Shown here in pieces: positions 25,494-35,876 of a DNA stretch of 64,000 bases; the first letter of the stretch is position 1, and every line of letters begins with the position of its first letter. The position numbers and the translations under genes are program-made. The notes under the pieces were generated by a model. It did not search any database and was not told the DNA's origin. It worked only from the letters and a program-made list of their open reading frames with translations. Source of the DNA: Arcticibacter pallidicorallinus (GTDB taxonomy: Bacteria > Bacteroidota > Bacteroidia > Sphingobacteriales > Sphingobacteriaceae); the NCBI RefSeq assembly GCF_003002875.1, contig NZ_PVTH01000003.1, positions 124,001-188,000 on the forward strand. Reading direction: 5' to 3'.

Positions 25494-27608
25494 TTATTTT
25501 AGAACATTATAAACCACCAAACTTGAGATATAAGCAAGCAGCGTCATATAAGTGAACTGTATAAATGGCCATTTCCACGATTTTGTTTCCCTATAGACTA
25601 TCGCAATTGTACTAATACACTGCATAGCAAATGCATAAAAAATCATTAAAGAAAAGGACGACGCAAGGGTAAACACCGGCAATCCTGTATCTGCATTTTT
25701 CGCATTTCGCATTTTCTCGGTAACAGAAGATATATGTGCTTCGTCGTCGCTTACACTATAAATAGTAGCCATTGTGCCGACAAAAACCTCCCTTGCTGCA
25801 AAAGAAGTAATTAGAGCAATACCGATTTTCCAGTCATAACCTAGAGGTATAATAGCAGGCTCAATGAACTTTCCAACCACCCCTGCATAAGAGGATTCTA
25901 ATAACTCCGATGACTTATGCAATTCCAATTCCTCCGACGAGTATTCACTTATTATCTGAGGTGACTCGTATTTGTGTTCGACTTCTGCGCGTTTTCCCGG
26001 CGGACCATAATTAGACAAAGCCCAAAGTACGATGGATATAGCAATAATGACTTTACCAGCTTCAAACACAAAGGTCTTAACCTTCTCAAACATCGTTAGT
26101 AATACATTATCCCAGCGAGGCATTCTGTATACCGGCAACTCCATGATGAAATACCCTCTTTCCTTCGCCTTTAATATGTACTTAAAGGCCAAAGCAGCAA
26201 GAATGGCAGCAACAACACTTATAAGATACATTCCCATCAGCACAATTCCCTGCATATTTAGAAAGCCAGCTATCATTTTATCGGGAACTACTAAAGAAAT
26301 CAATACGGTATAGACGGGAAGTCTTGCGGAGCAGCTTATCAGAGGAACGACCATGATCGTGATCATCCGGTCTTTCCAACTTTCTATATTTCGGGCGCTC
26401 ATGATGGACGGAACGGCACAAGCAAGACTACCTATCATGGGTACGACCGACTTCCCATTCAACCCTACCTTTCGCATCACCTTATCCATCATGAAAGTGA
26501 CCCTCGCCATATATCCCGTATCTTCAAGCACGGAGATAAAAGCAAACAAAATAGCTATTTGGGGAATAAACACCAGAACACCGCTTAGCCCGGCTATAAT
26601 ACCGTCGCTAAGTAAATCTGTGAGAACGCCTGCAGGCAAATTTTCATGTACAAGGGTAGTTAACCATACGAAAGCTGCTTCGATAAGCGACATTGGCACT
26701 TCAGACCAGGCAAATATGGCCTGGAATATTAAGAAGAGAATTAAAAAAAAGATTAAGAAACCCCATACTTTATGAGTGAGCACCGCGTCTATTCTACTAG
26801 TAACCGTCTTCTTGGTCTGCTTAGGACCTGCAATCACTGTATCTGCTAAAATCTCATTGATGAAATTATAACGTGCAATTGTTTCTCTAGCCTTCGATGT
26901 ATCAGAATGAAACGAGAACTCGTTCTCCAGCTCTTCTACACGATCACTCTTATCTGTTGATAAAAACCGGAGGTCTTCATGTTGATGAGCGATTTGAAGA
27001 GCAGCATACGGTGACTCAATAAACAGCTCTTCTTTAATTTTGTCTATCAACCTCGGCGCGAGAGCAGAAACATCAATAGTATCTTTCTGCAACGGGTGAT
27101 CTGAGGTGAACGCAATGGCTTGCTTTAATTTATCGACGTTAAAACTCTGTCGGGCACTTATTGGGATGATCTGAACACCTAGCTTCTCAGAAAGCCCATC
27201 TATATCTATGTTAATTCCTGACTTAGATGCCAAGTCCATCATATTAAGCGCAATGACGACTGGAATTTTGAGATCAGCAACTTGAGTATATAGCAACAAA
27301 TTACGTTTCAAATTGGTTGCATCGACTACAACCACTACTACATCAGGAAAAGATGCATTCTGGCGATCGGCCAAAACTTCAAAAACAATGCTCTCGTCTT
27401 TACTTTTGGGATAAAGACTATATGTTCCGGGCAAGTCAATGATCTGTGCAACTCTTTTATCCGGAAGCTTGCATACACCGGTCTTTTTGTCTACAGTCAC
27501 GCCCGGAAAATTACCGACCTTTTGGTTCAGGCCTGTAAGGACATTAAATAATGTAGATTTACCTGTATTTGGGTTACCAACTAGAGCTACCTTCAATTCG
27601 CTTATCAC
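25494..27608 (-). CDS. feoB: Ferrous iron transport GTPase FeoB
   Basis: A 704-aa inner-membrane protein. Its N-terminal G domain has G1 GNPNTGKST (about 11-19), G3 DLPGTYS and G4 NMMDLA, and the membrane region holds the two Gate cores (around IPQIAILFAF and the GSLACAVPSIMSARN segment near residue 400). FeoB takes up Fe2+ using its G protein domain. The start is GTG at 27608, immediately after the TAA of feoA, so translation is coupled. Length and motifs are normal for the family. Confidence 0.95.
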   Translation of the reverse strand: MISELKVALVGNPNTGKSTLFNVLTGLNQKVGNFPGVTVDKKTGVCKLPDKRVAQIIDLPGTYSLYPKSKDESIVFEVLADRQNASFPDVVVVVVDATNLKRNLLLYTQVADLKIPVVIALNMMDLASKSGINIDIDGLSEKLGVQIIPISARQSFNVDKLKQAIAFTSDHPLQKDTIDVSALAPRLIDKIKEELFIESPYAALQIAHQHEDLRFLSTDKSDRVEELENEFSFHSDTSKARETIARYNFINEILADTVIAGPKQTKKTVTSRIDAVLTHKVWGFLIFFLILFLIFQAIFAWSEVPMSLIEAAFVWLTTLVHENLPAGVLTDLLSDGIIAGLSGVLVFIPQIAILFAFISVLEDTGYMARVTFMMDKVMRKVGLNGKSVVPMIGSLACAVPSIMSARNIESWKDRMITIMVVPLISCSARLPVYTVLISLVVPDKMIAGFLNMQGIVLMGMYLISVVAAILAALAFKYILKAKERGYFIMELPVYRMPRWDNVLLTMFEKVKTFVFEAGKVIIAISIVLWALSNYGPPGKRAEVEHKYESPQIISEYSSEELELHKSSELLESSYAGVVGKFIEPAIIPLGYDWKIGIALITSFAAREVFVGTMATIYSVSDDEAHISSVTEKMRNAKNADTGLPVFTLASSFSLMIFYAFAMQCISTIAIVYRETKSWKWPFIQFTYMTLLAYISSLVVYNVLK

Positions 27609-27830
27609 TTATATCTGATCCAATATTATTGTCGAAGCCTCTTGCATACGTAAGCTTAACTGATACCCGGAAACGGTTATAGCTATAGGATCTCCGAGAG
27701 GAGCAAAGCGATCCACCAAAATTAATTCACCGGGCAAACATCCCATTTCCATCAATTTTACAGACATTTCAAGATCTGTAAACTCTTTAACTACACCTGA
27801 TTGGCCGGGTAACAACTGCGATAGCTTCAT
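27609..27830 (-). CDS. feoA: Ferrous iron transport accessory protein FeoA
   Basis: A 73-aa SH3-like protein of the FeoA family, with the core LLPGQSGVVKEF, KLMEMGCLPGELILV and PLGDPIAITVSGYQLSLR. FeoA assists FeoB in Fe2+ uptake. The feoA stop and feoB start are adjacent. A well-formed promoter with a 13-bp palindrome between its -33 and -7 elements lies just upstream, which suggests iron-dependent repression. Confidence 0.93.
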   Translation of the reverse strand: MKLSQLLPGQSGVVKEFTDLEMSVKLMEMGCLPGELILVDRFAPLGDPIAITVSGYQLSLRMQEASTIILDQI

Positions 27831-27848
27831 ATCTATTTATAAGATGAC

Positions 27849-27880
27849 CAAAAGTAGGGCTTATTTGAAATAAATCCAAA
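27849..27880 (-). promoter_or_regulatory. feoAB promoter with candidate iron-repressor operator
   Basis: On the minus strand the -33 element TTTG (27877-27880) and the -7 element TACTTTTG (27849-27856) are spaced by 20 bases, the best promoter in the window. Between them lies the perfect 6-1-6 palindrome TTATTTGAAATAA at 27861-27873. A repressor bound there would block RNA polymerase. Fur- or DtxR-type control by iron is inferred from position and target genes; the palindrome is not a textbook E. coli Fur box. Confidence 0.65.
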
Positions 27881-28016
27881 TAACGCTTGTCACACAGGTC
27901 ACCTTTTAATGTAAAAAAGCTATTTCGATTTGCTGAAGGTCGGGCAATTGCAGCTTTTTCTAAAGACTCCGCAGGAAGTGAATAGGAGGAACGACAAAGC
28001 AACCGTCACAAGTAGA

Positions 28017-28415
28017 TTAAAAGACCTTAGCATATTTATCCCATCTTAAGCAGAAGTAGCTAAAAACAGCCATAGCTACTCCTAGAGCATCACAAAACAA
28101 ATCCCACCAATCACCCGACCGGTAGGTGAAGACTTTCCATTGTAACAATTCTATAAGGGCTCCAAAGAACACTGAAAAAAGAACAATTTTCAGTATGGTT
28201 GTAAAACGGAGCGAGTGTTCAGCTCGTTGTTTGAGCTTTCCCCTTAGAATCAATAACGTCAAGACATAAAAAAGACCTGTATGTACCAGCTTGTCAAAAC
28301 CTTCGAAGAACGTGGGTTGATCAGCCGTAATACTATCCATGTGCATATTGCAAAGGATTAATACCAGTATCAGCCACATAAGAGACAGATACTGATACCT
28401 GAGACTTCTAATCAT
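28017..28415 (-). CDS. VanZ-like membrane protein
   Basis: A 132-aa protein with about four hydrophobic helices and the VanZ-family features FDKLVHTGLFYVLTLLILR (about 41-59) and RSGDWWDLFCDALGVAMAV near the C-terminus. VanZ is named for low-level teicoplanin resistance, but most members have no assigned role. The ATG overlaps the last base of the gcvH stop (TAATG), so it is translationally coupled to gcvH. The neighbourhood gcvH-vanZ beside sprA and ruvA also occurs in other Bacteroidota. Confidence 0.83.
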   Translation of the reverse strand: MIRSLRYQYLSLMWLILVLILCNMHMDSITADQPTFFEGFDKLVHTGLFYVLTLLILRGKLKQRAEHSLRFTTILKIVLFSVFFGALIELLQWKVFTYRSGDWWDLFCDALGVAMAVFSYFCLRWDKYAKVF

Positions 28416-28795
28416 TACAGACCTATCTGATCTTTGTACTCGTCGGCAGAAAGAAGGCTCTCTATTTCAATGGTTGATTTAATCTCTATCTTGACCATCC
28501 AGCCATCACCGTATGGGTCCTGATTTACCAACTCTGGTGCTGAATCCAGCTTTTCGTTTAGCTCGAGGATGGTACCTGTCAACGGCATAAACAGATCAGA
28601 GACTGTCTTAACAGCTTCAACGGTTCCAAATACTTCGTCTTTTGCGACTTCAGCACCAATAGTATTGATATCGATGTATACAATATCACCTAATTCGCGC
28701 TGAGCAAATTCCGTGATGCCGACTACCGCCTCATTACCATTTACCCTGATCCACTCGTGATCCTTGGTGTACTTTAATTCTGAAGGAAAATTCAT
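28415..28795 (-). CDS. gcvH: Glycine cleavage system H protein
   Basis: A 126-aa lipoyl carrier that shuttles the aminomethyl group between the P, T and L subunits of the glycine cleavage system. The lipoylated lysine is K63 in [18 protein letters not shown]. Length is normal. The P, T and L genes are not in the window. It starts a two-gene unit with vanZ and has its own promoter in the 45-base gap after sprA. Confidence 0.96.
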   Translation of the reverse strand: MNFPSELKYTKDHEWIRVNGNEAVVGITEFAQRELGDIVYIDINTIGAEVAKDEVFGTVEAVKTVSDLFMPLTGTILELNEKLDSAPELVNQDPYGDGWMVKIEIKSTIEIESLLSADEYKDQIGL

Positions 28796-28808
28796 GATGT
28801 TTTTTTTT

Positions 28809-28840
28809 CAAAAATAGCGATTGAAATGGCATTCTGACAA
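28809..28840 (-). promoter_or_regulatory. gcvH-vanZ promoter
   Basis: On the minus strand TATTTTTG (28809-28816) matches the -7 consensus TAnnTTTG, and TTG at 28838-28840 lies 21 bases upstream as a -33 element. The -7 element ends 13 bases before the gcvH ATG at 28795. It sits in the short gap after the sprA stop. Confidence 0.6.
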
Positions 28841-31800
28841 TTACTGGACCGTAAACCTAAGATTTATTCCAAAATTACTGAAAGATGTATTAAAAGTCTG
28901 AGAAGTATAAGGTCTGGAAAGGCTTCCGTCGTAAAATATTCGGATATTCAACCTCTGATTTAAAAGATAGTCCATCGACGGCCTAAGCGCAACGTTTCTG
29001 GCGCCTGAATACACCTCTGCCCCATCAACATCGGCCCTGTAAATCACCGTTTTTCTGTCATTGACGGCAAAGTCCAGCTTGAAATTAACATCATTTTTAG
29101 TCTTTTTATTACTCATAAGACCGAAAGGAAACCGGAAATCGGCCGATCTGTAACCAAAGCCAAAGACGATTCCGTCATCCTGCTGCTGTGCCAATTGACT
29201 GTTAGCCAGGCTTAAACTTAAGCCTCGGGTCTTACGATACTCGAAGTTGGCCGACACATTATTTTTCAACCGGAAATCTATACCGATTAGTGGTACAAAT
29301 TGCTCAAACAGCGTTACCTGTGAAAATTGGTAAATAGGCAAGTAATTCCCCTGGCCATCTTTAACGCTGACAAATCCATTCTGTTCCTGATACCGAATAA
29401 GCGATGAGAATCCGTTCACATTGTATGTGGAACGATAACTATGATTCAAGTTAAAGGACGCGAAACTTTCAAACAGATCATATTTAGTTAATCCGTTATA
29501 GGAGACCCGCCAGTTGGGAATAGGGATCTTAGGGAAGGTACGTAAGCTGACGGCTTCAGGAGACTTGCCTGTGTATGCAGCAATGAAGGAGGCAACTACT
29601 ACGTCTTGTGAATTCTTACCGTAGCCTTCACTAAAACCATCTACTTTTGATCTTGAATTTGGATTTTCGGCACCTAATCTCTCCGATACTATCGCCCGAT
29701 TTCTTTCAAACTTACGGAAGAGAGCAGCATTATCGATAGACGAGAAAGCAGTTCTTATCGAAGCGGATGAGATGCTGAAGTCTCCGGACGTGATCGGACT
29801 TTGGCTTTGAAAATCGTCAATTGCTAAGTTAAACCGAAAATTTGTTGAATAATTGAAGTTGGAACTTTTCGTTGCTGTGAGTTCAATCCTCAAATCCTTC
29901 AGGGGTTCGATGGTAGCTCTTATACTTATGTCTTCCTTCTTGCTTTTAACATATAATTGATTCAACAGTGTGTCTCTGCTGATCCAACCGTTTGTAACAG
30001 CTTTTGACCTGATGTCTTGCTGACTTCCAAACAAAAATCCCCAACCTGGTGCACTCTCGTCGAGATCATAACCGAAGACGTTTGTTCCCGGTGTGTAACC
30101 GGGTAAAAATGTGCCTTGGGTAAGTGTGTAAGCCCCTGTCATACTTTTGACTCCGGTAACCAGATTTTTAAGAAATGTCGAGAAGGACGCTTCATCTTTT
30201 GTGGATCTTCTGAAAGTACTGAACCTATTATAAAATCTTAGAAAATTCAGACTGGGGTTGAACTGGATGGTTCGCGAATTCTGAATACTGTTCCCAAGAG
30301 ATATTTCAGGATCCCTCAGCGTATTAGTGGATTCTGTAGTCCAATTGAAACTTGTCCCATAACGTACAACTGCAGTAGTCCAATTCAGCGCGGAAATCTT
30401 ACTTAATGGTAGATTATAGGTCAGGTTCAGATTGTGGTTGTAATCCGTGGTCCGTCCAAGTCGTTTCAAGTTTTCCCAAATAGTATCGCGAGCCATCCCA
30501 TTTATGCGGCCCTGAGGTTCATCAATAATCGAATAATTTGTTGCGTTGATGTCGACCTGCATGGATCTCGTTAAATTCCAGCTGATGCCATATAACCTGC
30601 TCATCTGAAAGTTCTTGTTAAATGTAGAGAGAGGAATTACGTTTGCGGGATCATTGTTCCTTAAGCCATTTTCAGCATAAAGCCTGTCTACATCAATTCT
30701 GAAATTTAAGAGCGAGGGTAATAGATTAAAGTTGATATCTCTTAACAAAGAAAATTGGTTGGACTTTATAATCTTAGCAAATGGCATCACTGGCTGAGGT
30801 TTGCGGCTATAGTTGTAGGCCAGACTAGCGCGATAGGTTTTCTGTATCGTTCTTTCATTAATAAAGTCACGATGATTGTATTCATTGTAAGCATAAGACG
30901 CGCTCCAATTCTCAATATCCCATAACCTCAGCTTATCTGCCGGGTTCATCCTTATTTTCCTAACATTGCTGAAATTGATACCGCGTCGTCGGGTATAATC
31001 ATCGACAATACGGTGCACAGAATCTCTTTGACTTTTCGACAGACCATTTAACGCTGTATTCAATTCGATATCCTGAGAACTTGGGTCATACTGTGGTATG
31101 CTAAGTTGAGACGACCAGTTCAAAAAGACGGGTATTTGCATCCCGGTTCGCTGAGGAAAAAGCTTCCCTAGTTCCAGTGAAGATGCGAGATCGAAGAAAC
31201 TATCGTCTGATCTGTTACGTTCACTTGTACGCCTGTCAATCGAGCCAAAACCCACCGTGCTTTTGCTTCCAGAAATAGACACTTCAGCGAAGTCGGCGAG
31301 CCTGGCGTTCAGACGGGCCGTTGCTGCCCACCCACCCCGTTCATCGAATTCAGATAGTCGAAGTTCGTTAAACCACACCTGTGCTGATTTATCTAATCCA
31401 TCATCTTGATTGCTATTACCCGAACGCCTCAAAGGATTTTTCACTCCCAGCATGTAGACCCTGACCTTGCTAAGATCCGGCTGGCCCACTACTCTGATGA
31501 TTCGCAGCCCATCCGCATATTCGAAGGGAACATTAGCCGGCCATGGAACGTCGCCAAATTTTGCTCTATTTCGTGCAACCTTAGCGGCCTGCAATTTTTT
31601 AAATTCAAGATTAAGCTTATTATTTTCGGGCCAGATTGCATAAGCGTCATTCGTACCGGGCGCGGTTATATCCAACGGGATCTCGTACTCGTAATAGTTA
31701 TCCTGGTTATCAGTTCCTATTCTGATAATGGCCGAGACTTCCTTATCGCGCAGCTGCTCGCCCTCCGCATGGATGAACATTTCGAGCTTTCCATAAGATC

Positions 31801-34800
31801 TGAAGTCGGTATAAGCTGTTTTAAATGCGGCCCTTGCATAGCCATCTCTGAGATCCTTTACTTGAATAGACAGCGATTGCTCATTTTGCTCTGCATCCCC
31901 CCGATAACTACTCAAATCCCTTTCCCGTATAATGCCAGGTGGTACGACGTAAGGAATGGGACTACGCTTTCCATTCTCTTCTATGTTGATAGTGCTGACT
32001 TCCATACTGGAATTATCCATTCCCGGACTTGCACCTAATGCAGGGTCTGCCAACACCTTCATCGAATTGTTTTCTGAGTTATACTTTCGCCATTCTCCGC
32101 GAACCAACTGTAATTTGGCCAGTCTGATAACGGCTGAATCTTGAAAATCAGTAAGGAACACCCGCATAAATCGAATCGACTTGAAGTCCTCAATGCCTCC
32201 TACACGCTGCTGATACTGGCTTATTGGAATTCTGAACTGATACCAGGAAGCCTGCTGTGTACTTCCGTTTGCCAGCTTGACGTTGGATGTCACCTTGTCG
32301 GCAATAAAATTCTGGCCGACTGCCATATCTCCCGGCCTTATTGACACTTTATACTGGTAGTATTCATCCGTCAGAGACATGTTGTTATCACGGTTTATAT
32401 CTTCACCGTCGGGCAAAGAAGTGGATGCAGCGTTACTTAAGCCGGTCTCCGTTAGTGATTGATCTGCCGTCCTTGAATTTCCCTCGGTGTTATTATAACG
32501 TTCATAGCGTCTCAGAATTCCTGCATTGGAATTATCAAAAGCGGGATCTCTGTAAAACTGGAAGTTGTCCGATGAGGGGTCCCGTGCAAGTAACGTAGCT
32601 GCATCAACGCTTAGCCGCGAGCTAATCTGGTTGATAAAATCTGAAAAGTGACGACTTTCTCCCTCATCGGCCATGCCGTCTAAACCAACATCCTGCGCTT
32701 TTCTCGCTGCCGAGCTATTCTCAAATGCCTGGTTCACTGGCTGTAGCTTTGGTACTCTTCCCCATTTTGTTAGTTCCGTTTGATCGTCCGAACCGTTTGC
32801 CGGCAACCCGTTCTCTAGTGACTTTCTTCCATCTTTAAGTATGTCCTCAGATATATTCCCAAGATTAATGTACAAATCTCCGCCTTTAGAATTTGGCTTA
32901 TTGATAAATGGATCTAGCATCCACAGTTCCAAATACTCCACATTTTGAGATTCGAAATCTGTAGACTCCAATTTTCTAAATACGCCACCCCATCTGCTCC
33001 TTGGACTTGTAAGCGTGCCATCTGCATTTACACCAGTCGTTGAATAATTATAAGAGCCACGTAACATGGGATAAAATGCGAGGTCTAGTGTTGGAAGAGC
33101 CTGCGGAATACCTGTTACAGACTGCTTTAAGGGAAAAACTTCCTGCTCAAATATCTGACGCACGTAGTGATCGGATAATTCATCCGCACTATTAGGAAGC
33201 CCCGCTGAGGCTAATGAGCTGCCTCTTCTGTAAAACACCGGATCGATGTTATAGAACGCCAATTGTGCCCTGTTAAATCCGTATGAGAGATCATTACTCA
33301 ATTCTGCTTCGGGAAAGAGTTTTGGAGTACCGGATATCTGCCAGCCGATTGCGCTCTTGAGATCGATGACAGATCTTGTCCCTTCAAAATCGTCCAGATA
33401 ACTAACGCCTCTGCTACCCGCAAAATCCAGCGCTCTAGAATGCCCCGGAATAAGTTTAGCATATTCCCCTGAAAAAGTAATAGTTGAAACCTCTCTCGTT
33501 TTAATAAATGGCAGTTTGTTAACCAGATGTGTAAGCCAGCGGGACTCTGAGGAGTAATTTGCATCGACTCCCCACATCGTGTTGGAGATAGGCTCCTCTC
33601 CAAAATTTACTTTGGCAGACAAGGGCTTTTCAGAAAGGCTCATAAAAGTTCCACCAACCTGGAGCTTGTCGTTAACCGTGTAGTCGAACCTGGAGCCAAA
33701 AAGAGACCGTTGCTGCAGCCCGAACAATTCGTTGCTCTCGAGCTTTATGCGAATAGGCTGGCCTGAATTCAACATTGCTTCGTTAAGAATGCGGACCCGG
33801 CCGATTGTATAATCAACCGTAAAATCGGTACCTTCAACAAGCGGCAATGTGCCCGCAACTACCTGCACAGAGCCCTCCGGCACATTCGTTGCGTTTAGCT
33901 GAAATTCAGAACTGACTTCAGATTGGTAAGTTCCTCTGATTATATACCGGTTGTATTTCTGGAAGAGCTGTTGTGCGTTAGTTCGCGTTGAATCATACAG
34001 AGCCTGAAACACGTACTTGTCTATCAGATTCTGCTCTGAAGGAGAAAATTTCGCTGCCAGATCCGAACCAAAAGGTTCAACTAAAGGGAACGTTATCCGC
34101 CCGTATTGCGGGTCGACAGTTAGCCCCTCCAAAAAATCAAATATCCCATCAAATCCTACGTCGTTGACTTGGTTTAATCGGTCAACATCGGTAAGCTGGA
34201 GCCAAAGCTTGCCATTGGTATTTTGTCCCTCTGTAATCTGAGGCTTCTCAACACCCGTATTCTCATCGAGACGATAGACATTTAGTTTAAAGTTTTCCTT
34301 ACTGATCTGATAGGCACCAAGAGAGTATATGTTTTTCATCATGAGGTCCCAGGTGGGAAGGCTCGTCTTCAGATTCTCGTTTTTCAGCAACTTGGTCAAT
34401 AAAGATTTGGGTTCATTAGGGTTTACCGGCACATCTGACGCGAATTGGCCAACTTGATACTCTACACCGTTCACTGTATATCGATAAGCAACTGCTAATA
34501 CCTCGTCAGCATTGAGAGCGAAGTTAAGCGAGATGTAACCTAGGCGGGGATGTAGTACATATTCCTGGTCTGTCAGCTTACGTGCATAAGATAGTTTGGA
34601 ATAATTATCCGTACCCCCACCTCCCTGAAAAAATGCGTAGGCAGCGTTTGAATTACTTAGAACAGCGTCTTGCGGGAATCTCTCTATTAGATTGTTGGAT
34701 TGTTGAGGGAAGCCAGGATCGAATGTACCGGCGGGATACCTTGAATAACCCTGACCGCCTTGGAAAAGTTCAGAACGGTAGGGCCTATTTTCTCCGAGAT

Positions 34801-35854
34801 CCATAAGAGCTAAGACATCCCGTGAATCTGACGAACTGTTTGTTCGGTTGGTTATCCACACCTCAATCTTTGTGATGTTCACATTACTTCTGATGAGTGG
34901 TATTCGATCGAGTGCCGCGTTATACTCATTTCGAAAGAACTGAGCTAAAAAGTAATGCCTGTTTGCTTCGTAATTATCTGCGCTTAAACGGAATTCGTTC
35001 TGCTGAGATCCATTTGCAACAGTTATTTCGCGATGCTGAGATTTTTGCTGAGAGAGTACACTTGTAACGTTTAATCGCCCAAACTGCATCTGGGTCTTCA
35101 CCCCAAACAATGCTTGACTCCCTGTAATTAAAGTTGAGTTTAGAGGCAAACTAACGTTACCAACTTCTATTCGCTGTAAGATATCGTCGGGGTTTCCAGC
35201 CTTATCGATCTTAATCTGATTCTCAAAATCGAACTGCGCCTCTGAATTGTAGTTTGTTGCGATGCGAAGTCTGCTACCTACCTGGCCCACAACATTCATT
35301 TGGATGCGCTGATCGAGATCCAGGCTAAATTGCTTCCTCTGACGCTCGGTCAATAACGGATTGCCATTTTTATTAATCTTGCCGGCGATAGTCACATCAG
35401 CCGTACCCTGAGGTTTGATGGAGATCGTCGAACCACCAAAGATCCGTTCAAAAATTCGATTATCAACAGATATTACCGGTATCAGGCCACTCGAATTTCT
35501 AAGACTATCCCGAGAAGCTGATAAGGTACGCCTTAAGTCATTCGTAATCTCCCTATCCACGTATTTTTGGTACTCCTCAATGGTCAAATACCGCGGTGCT
35601 CTATATAATTGTTCTCCGATCTTTTCCTGGAGGATGTATCGACGTGTCAGCGGATCAAATTCAACAGTCTTTTCGATATTGCCCGGAGTGGGCAAAAATA
35701 TTTGGGGCAATCTTCGAAAATTCGAAAAACGCGAATCATGAAAGCGATAAGGTAGCCGAATACTGTCTGATGTCTGGCCAGCTATATAGTGGGGAAAGGC
35801 AAGCAACAGCAGAAAAATGCCGCGCCACATAAACAAAACAAAGGCCGGTTTCAA
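28841..35854 (-). CDS. sprA: SprA, outer-membrane channel of the type IX secretion system
   Basis: A 2,337-aa outer-membrane protein with a signal peptide (about 1-26, ending HYIAGQ) and the strand-rich sequence of the SprA family, which forms the very large single-chain barrel of the T9SS translocon. It exports folded proteins that carry a C-terminal T9SS sorting domain. Length is close to that of known SprA proteins (about 2,400 aa in Flavobacterium). The sequence alternates beta-strand patterns with polar loops and ends in an aromatic strand. It lies 22 bases downstream of ruvA and upstream of gcvH-vanZ, the same order seen in other Bacteroidota. No other T9SS gene and no protein with an obvious T9SS C-terminal domain is in the window. 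Confidence 0.93.
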   Translation of the reverse strand: MKPAFVLFMWRGIFLLLLAFPHYIAGQTSDSIRLPYRFHDSRFSNFRRLPQIFLPTPGNIEKTVEFDPLTRRYILQEKIGEQLYRAPRYLTIEEYQKYVDREITNDLRRTLSASRDSLRNSSGLIPVISVDNRIFERIFGGSTISIKPQGTADVTIAGKINKNGNPLLTERQRKQFSLDLDQRIQMNVVGQVGSRLRIATNYNSEAQFDFENQIKIDKAGNPDDILQRIEVGNVSLPLNSTLITGSQALFGVKTQMQFGRLNVTSVLSQQKSQHREITVANGSQQNEFRLSADNYEANRHYFLAQFFRNEYNAALDRIPLIRSNVNITKIEVWITNRTNSSSDSRDVLALMDLGENRPYRSELFQGGQGYSRYPAGTFDPGFPQQSNNLIERFPQDAVLSNSNAAYAFFQGGGGTDNYSKLSYARKLTDQEYVLHPRLGYISLNFALNADEVLAVAYRYTVNGVEYQVGQFASDVPVNPNEPKSLLTKLLKNENLKTSLPTWDLMMKNIYSLGAYQISKENFKLNVYRLDENTGVEKPQITEGQNTNGKLWLQLTDVDRLNQVNDVGFDGIFDFLEGLTVDPQYGRITFPLVEPFGSDLAAKFSPSEQNLIDKYVFQALYDSTRTNAQQLFQKYNRYIIRGTYQSEVSSEFQLNATNVPEGSVQVVAGTLPLVEGTDFTVDYTIGRVRILNEAMLNSGQPIRIKLESNELFGLQQRSLFGSRFDYTVNDKLQVGGTFMSLSEKPLSAKVNFGEEPISNTMWGVDANYSSESRWLTHLVNKLPFIKTREVSTITFSGEYAKLIPGHSRALDFAGSRGVSYLDDFEGTRSVIDLKSAIGWQISGTPKLFPEAELSNDLSYGFNRAQLAFYNIDPVFYRRGSSLASAGLPNSADELSDHYVRQIFEQEVFPLKQSVTGIPQALPTLDLAFYPMLRGSYNYSTTGVNADGTLTSPRSRWGGVFRKLESTDFESQNVEYLELWMLDPFINKPNSKGGDLYINLGNISEDILKDGRKSLENGLPANGSDDQTELTKWGRVPKLQPVNQAFENSSAARKAQDVGLDGMADEGESRHFSDFINQISSRLSVDAATLLARDPSSDNFQFYRDPAFDNSNAGILRRYERYNNTEGNSRTADQSLTETGLSNAASTSLPDGEDINRDNNMSLTDEYYQYKVSIRPGDMAVGQNFIADKVTSNVKLANGSTQQASWYQFRIPISQYQQRVGGIEDFKSIRFMRVFLTDFQDSAVIRLAKLQLVRGEWRKYNSENNSMKVLADPALGASPGMDNSSMEVSTINIEENGKRSPIPYVVPPGIIRERDLSSYRGDAEQNEQSLSIQVKDLRDGYARAAFKTAYTDFRSYGKLEMFIHAEGEQLRDKEVSAIIRIGTDNQDNYYEYEIPLDITAPGTNDAYAIWPENNKLNLEFKKLQAAKVARNRAKFGDVPWPANVPFEYADGLRIIRVVGQPDLSKVRVYMLGVKNPLRRSGNSNQDDGLDKSAQVWFNELRLSEFDERGGWAATARLNARLADFAEVSISGSKSTVGFGSIDRRTSERNRSDDSFFDLASSLELGKLFPQRTGMQIPVFLNWSSQLSIPQYDPSSQDIELNTALNGLSKSQRDSVHRIVDDYTRRRGINFSNVRKIRMNPADKLRLWDIENWSASYAYNEYNHRDFINERTIQKTYRASLAYNYSRKPQPVMPFAKIIKSNQFSLLRDINFNLLPSLLNFRIDVDRLYAENGLRNNDPANVIPLSTFNKNFQMSRLYGISWNLTRSMQVDINATNYSIIDEPQGRINGMARDTIWENLKRLGRTTDYNHNLNLTYNLPLSKISALNWTTAVVRYGTSFNWTTESTNTLRDPEISLGNSIQNSRTIQFNPSLNFLRFYNRFSTFRRSTKDEASFSTFLKNLVTGVKSMTGAYTLTQGTFLPGYTPGTNVFGYDLDESAPGWGFLFGSQQDIRSKAVTNGWISRDTLLNQLYVKSKKEDISIRATIEPLKDLRIELTATKSSNFNYSTNFRFNLAIDDFQSQSPITSGDFSISSASIRTAFSSIDNAALFRKFERNRAIVSERLGAENPNSRSKVDGFSEGYGKNSQDVVVASFIAAYTGKSPEAVSLRTFPKIPIPNWRVSYNGLTKYDLFESFASFNLNHSYRSTYNVNGFSSLIRYQEQNGFVSVKDGQGNYLPIYQFSQVTLFEQFVPLIGIDFRLKNNVSANFEYRKTRGLSLSLANSQLAQQQDDGIVFGFGYRSADFRFPFGLMSNKKTKNDVNFKLDFAVNDRKTVIYRADVDGAEVYSGARNVALRPSMDYLLNQRLNIRIFYDGSLSRPYTSQTFNTSFSNFGINLRFTVQ

Positions 35855-35876
35855 ACCATTAGTTATTACTTTATTA

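Noticed and set aside
27787-28002. 71-codon minus-strand frame overlapping the feoA start region
   Set aside because: It overlaps feoA in another frame and crosses the feoAB promoter; no family pattern is visible.
31406-32038. 210-codon plus-strand open frame antisense to sprA
   Set aside because: It lies wholly inside sprA, has no recognisable domain or start signal, and the SprA frame is clearly coding.
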